Shown here: positions 5,599-9,239 of the stretch, one piece after another | Layout: every line of letters begins with the position of its first letter | Numbering within the stretch: position 1 is the first letter of the stretch | NCBI GenBank assembly: GCA_030917025.1 | Contig: JAUPVN010000123.1 | Location: 1-9,239 of the forward strand | DNA length: 9,239 nucleotides | From: Patescibacteria group bacterium | GTDB lineage: Bacteria > Patescibacteriota > Saccharimonadia > Saccharimonadales > CAIOMD01 | Reading direction: 5' to 3' | Position numbers and translations under genes: made by a program | Notes under the pieces: model-generated | The model's database searches: none | Told to the model about the DNA's origin: nothing | The model's input: only the letters and a program-made list of their open reading frames with translations

Positions 5599-6495
5599 AT
5601 GGTTAGTAAGCAAAATATAGTTATAGAGTTAAAAGATTTAACAAAAACTTATGGTAAAAATAGAGGGGTAGATTTAATATCTTTAGATGTAAATAAAGGT
5701 TCTATATATGGGTTCTTAGGCCCTAATGGTGCTGGTAAATCTACCACAATAAACATGCTAGTAGATTTAATTAGGCCAACTAATGGCAGTGCAAAGATAT
5801 TTGGTTTAGAGGTATCTAAGCATAGTAATGCAATAAAGCAAAATGTTGGTTATTTAGCAGGAGATTTTGCATTAGATGGAGATTTAACTGGTGATCAGGT
5901 AATAAAATATTTTGCAAATTTGCGTGGTGTAAGCAACCCTAAATATATTAAAGAGCTTATTAATGCGCTTGACGCAAATGTTAGTTCAAAAATCAAAAAC
6001 TTATCTAGGGGAAACAAGCAAAAAATTGGCCTAATTACTGCTTTAATGCATAAGCCAGATTTATTAATTTTTGATGAGCCAACAACCGGCCTTGATCCAC
6101 TTATACAAGAACAATTTAATAACATTATTTTAGAGCATAAAAGACAAGGTAAAACCGCATTTATTTCGTCTCATATACTTAACGAGGTAGAAGAACTTTG
6201 TGACAATATTGCATTTATAAAAGAAGGCAAAATTATTGCAAAGGGTGTATTGTCTGATATTTTAGCAACCGCCCCACTAGAAATAAGTATTAAGCTAAAA
6301 ACAACTAAACAAGCTAATATTTCTAAAAATATTAGTGGAATAAACAACTACATACAAAAACTAAATATAATTAGTTTTAACTATAGTGGCGATGCGAATA
6401 TGCTTTTAAAACAAATTTCTAGCCTTAATGTAAATACAATAGAGATTAAAAAAGCAGATATAGAGCAAATTTTTATGAAATATTATAAGGATTAG
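5599..6495 (+). CDS. ABC transporter ATP-binding protein (ABC-2 exporter type)
   Basis: This 298-residue protein is the ATPase of an export-type ABC transporter, bound to the inner face of the membrane. Visible motifs are Walker A G41-PNGAGKST49, signature L135-S-R-G-N139, Walker B with catalytic glutamate LLIFD159-E160 and the D-loop GLD166, and the switch histidine in ISSHILNEVEEL. Where many ABC ATPases have a Q-loop glutamine after GYL, this one reads GYLAGD (84-89), and its signature is LSRGN rather than LSGGQ. Both variants occur in a known branch of ABC-2-type ATPases, so they are not signs of decay. Residues after about 215 form the divergent C-terminal part typical of such proteins. 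The permease gene begins one base after the stop codon, so the two form an operon. The substrate is unknown; peptide, lipid or drug export are all possible. Confidence 0.93.
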   Translation: MVSKQNIVIELKDLTKTYGKNRGVDLISLDVNKGSIYGFLGPNGAGKSTTINMLVDLIRPTNGSAKIFGLEVSKHSNAIKQNVGYLAGDFALDGDLTGDQVIKYFANLRGVSNPKYIKELINALDANVSSKIKNLSRGNKQKIGLITALMHKPDLLIFDEPTTGLDPLIQEQFNNIILEHKRQGKTAFISSHILNEVEELCDNIAFIKEGKIIAKGVLSDILATAPLEISIKLKTTKQANISKNISGINNYIQKLNIISFNYSGDANMLLKQISSLNVNTIEIKKADIEQIFMKYYKD

Positions 6496-6496
6496 T

Positions 6497-7285
6497 ATGT
6501 TAAAGAATGTATTATTAAAATCTATTTACGAAAAGCGTTGGGGCACCCTAGTATGGTTTTTGGCTGTACTATTTAATACCATGCTTATTACTGCACTTTT
6601 TCCTACTTTTAAAGAGGCCTTTGGAAAGTCTTTAAACGATGTGCCAGAATCTATGAAGGCGTTTTTGGGCGATTCTTCTAATTACCAAAATATTGCTGGT
6701 TATGTTGATATACAAGTTGTGGCTCAGATGGTGTTTTTAACTATAATTATGTCTGTTATTGTTGGTTCTGGTTTTATTGCAGGCGATGAAAATAATAAAA
6801 CATTGCAATCTTTATTAGCCCAGCCGGTTAGTAGAAACAAGATATATTTACAAAAACTGGGTGCATTAGTAGCTATTAATATTATTGTGGTTGCAAGTAT
6901 TGCAGTTGGGGTATATTTTACGGCGCTAGTTTTAGGCGAGCAGATTAGTTTATTAAGGGTTATACAATCTAACATAGAGATCTTAGTTATTACGTTACTA
7001 TTTGGTATTGGATCATTTAGTTTAGGGGCAATAATTGGTAAAAGAGCTCTAGCCGGGAGTGTTGTTGGTGGACTTGCCTTTTTAACATATATGATATCTG
7101 CATTAGCTGTTGGTATAGATAAATTACGTCAAATAGACACAATATCTCCTTTTCATTACTTTAATAAACCCAGTGTGTTACAAAATGGTATAGATTACAG
7201 TAATTTATTACTAATTGTGTCCTTGAGTATATTAATTGCCTTAATTGGTTTATTAGTATTTAACAAAAGAGACATAAACAATTAA
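6497..7285 (+). CDS. ABC-2 type transporter permease
   Basis: This is the 262-residue membrane partner of the preceding ATPase. Six transmembrane segments can be seen at roughly 17-37, 72-95, 122-146, 160-182, 186-207 and 236-256. The cytoplasmic loop after the second segment (DENNKTLQSLLAQPVSRNKIYLQKL, about 97-121) is the characteristic ABC-2 permease motif that couples to the ATPase. A soluble loop of about 35 residues after the first segment is probably extracellular. The start lies one base after the ATPase stop, which implies translational coupling. One half-size permease and one ATPase suggest a homodimeric exporter. The gene ends 4 bp before the stop codon of the opposing UPF0104 gene, with only AT-rich sequence between. 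Confidence 0.88.
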   Translation: MLKNVLLKSIYEKRWGTLVWFLAVLFNTMLITALFPTFKEAFGKSLNDVPESMKAFLGDSSNYQNIAGYVDIQVVAQMVFLTIIMSVIVGSGFIAGDENNKTLQSLLAQPVSRNKIYLQKLGALVAINIIVVASIAVGVYFTALVLGEQISLLRVIQSNIEILVITLLFGIGSFSLGAIIGKRALAGSVVGGLAFLTYMISALAVGIDKLRQIDTISPFHYFNKPSVLQNGIDYSNLLLIVSLSILIALIGLLVFNKRDINN

Positions 7286-7289
7286 AATT

Positions 7290-8270
7290 TTAAGATTTTG
7301 TTTTGTGGGTTAGGCTAAAATTAGATAAAACAGATTTGCGTAAATGCCAAAATGCTAAGTAGCCTGGTATTAGAGGTATCCAGTAGCTAATAAGTCTGTA
7401 TAACATTGTTACACTAACAGCGTCTGCGGTACTTAGACCGGCTATTGTTAAACCAGCAAATATGCCAGCTTCTGCAGAGCCTAAGCCACCCGGTGTTGGT
7501 ACTAAAGATGCCATAATGTTTCCTGCTGTGTAAGTTAGTAATGCTTGGGCCATTGTTAGCTCTACGCCTAAGGCCTGGGCACTTGCATAGATAGCAAAAA
7601 TTCCCGTTAAAGAGCCTAAACCGTTAAGAATTACAGCCATTATAATATTTTTGGGTTTATCTTTATATGTTTCTATATTTTTTAATAAGCCGGATATAAA
7701 ACTTTTAATTTTATTTTTAACTTTTGGTATTTGGTATATTAGAAAAGCAACAATTAGCACGGCCAAAGCTATTAGCATAATTTTATGAATATTAATATTA
7801 TAATTTTGTGCGCTAGAAACGCCAAAAGTAAAACCGCTTGTTATCAAGCCTAAAAATACTAAAATTGTATAAGCTACTGCATTGCTAAGCCCATTTGCCG
7901 CAATAACTGCACTTGCCTGGGTAACTGTATGATTTTTTTGTGTAAGATAATACATATTAAGGGCTATAGTACCTACCCCGCTTGGTAATATTCTGCTTAC
8001 AAATAGCTCTGCAGTTTCTACTTGCAACGTTAGCTTAAATGTAAGTTTTTTTATAGCCAATATAATATATTGTAAACTTAGCACTAGTACGCCTAAAAAG
8101 AATACAATAATTGCCAAAATAACCCACTTTGGGTCAGCGAACTGTAAGGCTAAGATGCTTTCTTTTAGTGCATCTATCTGTGGTACAAAAACTTTTAGGG
8201 CTAGTAAGAATATTATAAACAAAAATATATAATTTTTGTATTTTTTGGTAAAATTTATAATATTCTTCAT
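7290..8270 (-). CDS. UPF0104 / lysylphosphatidylglycerol synthase TM-region family protein
   Basis: This 326-residue integral membrane protein has about eight hydrophobic segments and no soluble catalytic domain. Family hallmarks are visible: FVSRILPSGVGTIALNMYYL in the N-terminal half, and VPTPGGLGSAEAGIFAGL followed by YRLISYWIPLIPGYLAFW near the C-terminus. This is the flippase-like membrane part of MprF (LPG synthase) and the AglD-type family. Members act in lipid or polyprenyl-glycan transport or as parts of glycolipid pathways. Without the acyl-lysyl transferase domain it is unlikely to make lysyl-phosphatidylglycerol itself. A -10-like TATATT (8278-8283) lies 7 nt before the ATG without a Shine-Dalgarno site, although the region is too AT-rich for this to be firm. 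It converges tail-to-tail with the ABC operon and diverges from the DUF5684-like gene. Confidence 0.87.
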   Translation of the reverse strand: MKNIINFTKKYKNYIFLFIIFLLALKVFVPQIDALKESILALQFADPKWVILAIIVFFLGVLVLSLQYIILAIKKLTFKLTLQVETAELFVSRILPSGVGTIALNMYYLTQKNHTVTQASAVIAANGLSNAVAYTILVFLGLITSGFTFGVSSAQNYNINIHKIMLIALAVLIVAFLIYQIPKVKNKIKSFISGLLKNIETYKDKPKNIIMAVILNGLGSLTGIFAIYASAQALGVELTMAQALLTYTAGNIMASLVPTPGGLGSAEAGIFAGLTIAGLSTADAVSVTMLYRLISYWIPLIPGYLAFWHLRKSVLSNFSLTHKTKS

Positions 8271-8412
8271 TTATATAAATATAGTATATACGTATATTAA
8301 TAAATATGATAAATATATTGTATATTATTAAATATTATTATATTGCTGTATATTTAATGTGTATATAGTGATAATATTAAAAGATGTTAAATATAACTAA
8401 TAAAATATAAAT
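8271..8412. promoter_or_regulatory. Very AT-rich divergent promoter region
   Basis: This 142-bp gap is almost entirely A and T. It holds a candidate minus-strand -10 TATATT (8278-8283) 7 nt before the UPF0104 ATG, and a plus-strand TAAAAT (8401-8406) 6 nt before the ATG at 8413. No Shine-Dalgarno sequence precedes either gene. Individual boxes are hard to trust in such a composition. Confidence 0.42.
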
Positions 8413-9003
8413 ATGGAATCTAATAGTGTTGCGAGTGCAGATAGTAACGTAGTTTTAATAGTATTAATTATTAGCTTTATTATGATACTTTTTAGTATTA
8501 TATTCTTTGCAATACCGGCAGTTATAAATAATTATATTTTATTTAATAAGGCCAGAAAAAATAAATGGGCAGCATTAATACCAATATGGAATGTTTATGT
8601 TTTAGGGGTTATTTCTAAAAAACCACTCTGGATTGTTTGGTTATATATTGCATTTAGTATACTACCATCTTTAATAAACTACGGTTTACTGTTTACCTGG
8701 GCTGGCTATAGCATAGGATATTACTATATGATGTTACCATTATTTTGGTTAAGCTTTGGGGTATATATCTATATATTAATAAGTTTTGCAAAGCAATATA
8801 AAACAAAAAATATTAAAGATATTATATATTGGTTGCTATATTTATTTTTACCTATTGTTGCAGTTTTTTGGACTAATAAAATTGAATATATTGGTAATAG
8901 TCCTCTGGGTAAAGTTATAGAAAATAATGTTTATAAACATTTTAATTCAAACGATGCTACCGTTGAGTCTATAGATAGCACAAAAGAACTTTCAGATAAT
9001 TAA
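8413..9003 (+). CDS. DUF5684-like integral membrane protein
   Basis: This 196-residue protein has about four transmembrane segments: near 13-36, 71-92, 100-126 and 136-154. A charged segment after the first one, KARKNKWAALIPIWNVY (46-62), matches the pattern of DUF5684-type proteins, where a polar Lys/Arg-rich stretch is followed by W-A-x-x-I-P-x-x-N. The C-terminal tail from about 160 is polar and acidic and probably cytoplasmic. The family's function is not known to me; some members carry extra peptidase-like domains, but none is present here. A TAAAAT box 6 nt upstream and the lack of a Shine-Dalgarno site suggest a leaderless mRNA. Confidence 0.75.
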   Translation: MESNSVASADSNVVLIVLIISFIMILFSIIFFAIPAVINNYILFNKARKNKWAALIPIWNVYVLGVISKKPLWIVWLYIAFSILPSLINYGLLFTWAGYSIGYYYMMLPLFWLSFGVYIYILISFAKQYKTKNIKDIIYWLLYLFLPIVAVFWTNKIEYIGNSPLGKVIENNVYKHFNSNDATVESIDSTKELSDN

Positions 9004-9014
9004 GACAAAAAGAA

Positions 9015-9032
9015 TTTTGCGCTTATGCAAAA
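9015..9032 (+). terminator. Weak terminator-like hairpin after the DUF5684-like gene
   Basis: TTTTGC (9015-9020) pairs with GCAAAA (9027-9032) around a 6-nt loop, 12 nt past the stop codon. No T tract follows on the plus strand, so termination is uncertain. Confidence 0.3.
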
Positions 9033-9061
9033 CGTGATTTATACATACATGTTTTATAGGA

Positions 9062-9067
9062 TATAAT
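9062..9067 (+). promoter_or_regulatory. -10 box of the truncated gene at the window end
   Basis: A consensus TATAAT lies 8 nt before the ATG at 9076. There is no Shine-Dalgarno sequence, which again suggests a leaderless or nearly leaderless transcript. Confidence 0.5.
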
Positions 9068-9075
9068 TGCTTATT

Positions 9076-9239
9076 ATGATTATAAATAAAAAAACTATTG
9101 TAATTAGAAAAGCTAAAAATGTTAGCGTAAATTTGGTTAACATAGCTATGGCCAGAGATTACATTAATAAATATTGGCCAAAACTAATTAAAAATAATAT
9201 AAAAGATTCTGGTACATTGGTAGGTTTGCCTAGCCCTTA
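9076..9239 (+). CDS. N-terminal part of a possible GH37 trehalase-like protein (cut by window end)
   Basis: The frame from ATG 9076 stays open for 54 codons to the window edge. The segment ARDYINKYWPKLIKNN, followed after a short gap by TLVGLPSP and then a codon beginning TA (Tyr if not a stop), resembles the start of the trehalase (GH37) catalytic domain, where a YIxxLWPxLxR helix precedes L-P-x-P-Y-V-V-P. Trehalases hydrolyse trehalose to two glucoses. The catalytic residues lie beyond the window, so the call rests on pattern memory only; another (alpha/alpha)6-barrel glycosidase, or an unrelated protein, is possible. A consensus TATAAT 8 nt upstream supports the start. Confidence 0.4.
   Translation, partial: MIINKKTIVIRKAKNVSVNLVNIAMARDYINKYWPKLIKNNIKDSGTLVGLPSP

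Noticed and set aside
5682..6100. Defective ABC ATPase because of LSRGN in place of LSGGQ and no Q-loop glutamine in GYLAGD
   Set aside because: Both variants are familiar in a branch of ABC-2-type exporter ATPases, and Walker A, Walker B, catalytic glutamate and switch histidine are all intact.
7271..7300. Terminator between the convergent permease and UPF0104 genes
   Set aside because: The short AAAATTTT-type palindromes have no G/C-bearing stem and overlap the stop codons, so they cannot be distinguished from AT-rich background.

Overview
The window is AT-rich, densely coded bacterial DNA. The proteins are compact and rich in Ile, Lys and Asn. Several gene types are common in small-genome Candidate Phyla Radiation (Patescibacteria) bacteria: a pilin with a LamG domain, an UPF0104/LPG-synthase-type membrane protein, a DUF5684-like protein and a simple two-gene ABC exporter. 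I infer a patescibacterium, possibly Saccharibacteria-like, but there is no rRNA or other phylogenetic marker here, so the assignment is tentative. Translation looks standard: no intact gene needs a TGA codon read as an amino acid.

Layout, left to right. Positions 56-131 hold a tRNA-Gln(UUG) with an encoded CCA and its own terminator. Two non-coding elements follow (about 180-338 and 383-493). Both begin and end with sequence like the ends of that tRNA-Gln, and both contain three hairpins arranged in the same order. The first also has an encoded GCCA end and a terminator. They match no RNA class I recognise and are the most unusual part of the window. A GNAT acetyltransferase (560-1174, minus) and a LysR-type regulator broken by two in-frame stops (1232-2077, minus) come next. 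Divergent from the regulator is a full-length inositol-3-phosphate synthase gene (2182-3300). The gap between these two holds a LysR-box-like dyad and an 11-bp direct repeat.

Positions 3301-3509 are non-coding and contain a possible HAD-phosphatase remnant. A 73-residue acidic protein of unknown function follows (3510-3731). On the minus strand, 3833-5479 encodes a large type IV pilin-like protein with a LamG-type domain inserted in the pilin body. An ABC ATPase and its permease (5599-7285, plus) form an export operon that converges tail-to-tail with the UPF0104 membrane protein (7290-8270, minus). A very AT-rich divergent promoter region separates that gene from the DUF5684-like membrane protein (8413-9003). 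A gene cut by the window edge starts at 9076, and its first 54 residues resemble the N-terminal part of a GH37 trehalase.

The protein genes are mostly short, independently promoted units facing both ways; only the ABC pair is a clear operon. Many starts lie 6-8 nt after a good -10 box with no Shine-Dalgarno sequence, which suggests leaderless mRNAs, whereas the inositol synthase and the 73-residue protein have clear ribosome-binding sites. The common theme is the cell surface: pilus or adhesin, lipid or glycolipid transport, export, and inositol phosphate that could feed phosphoinositide-type lipids. The last link is inference.
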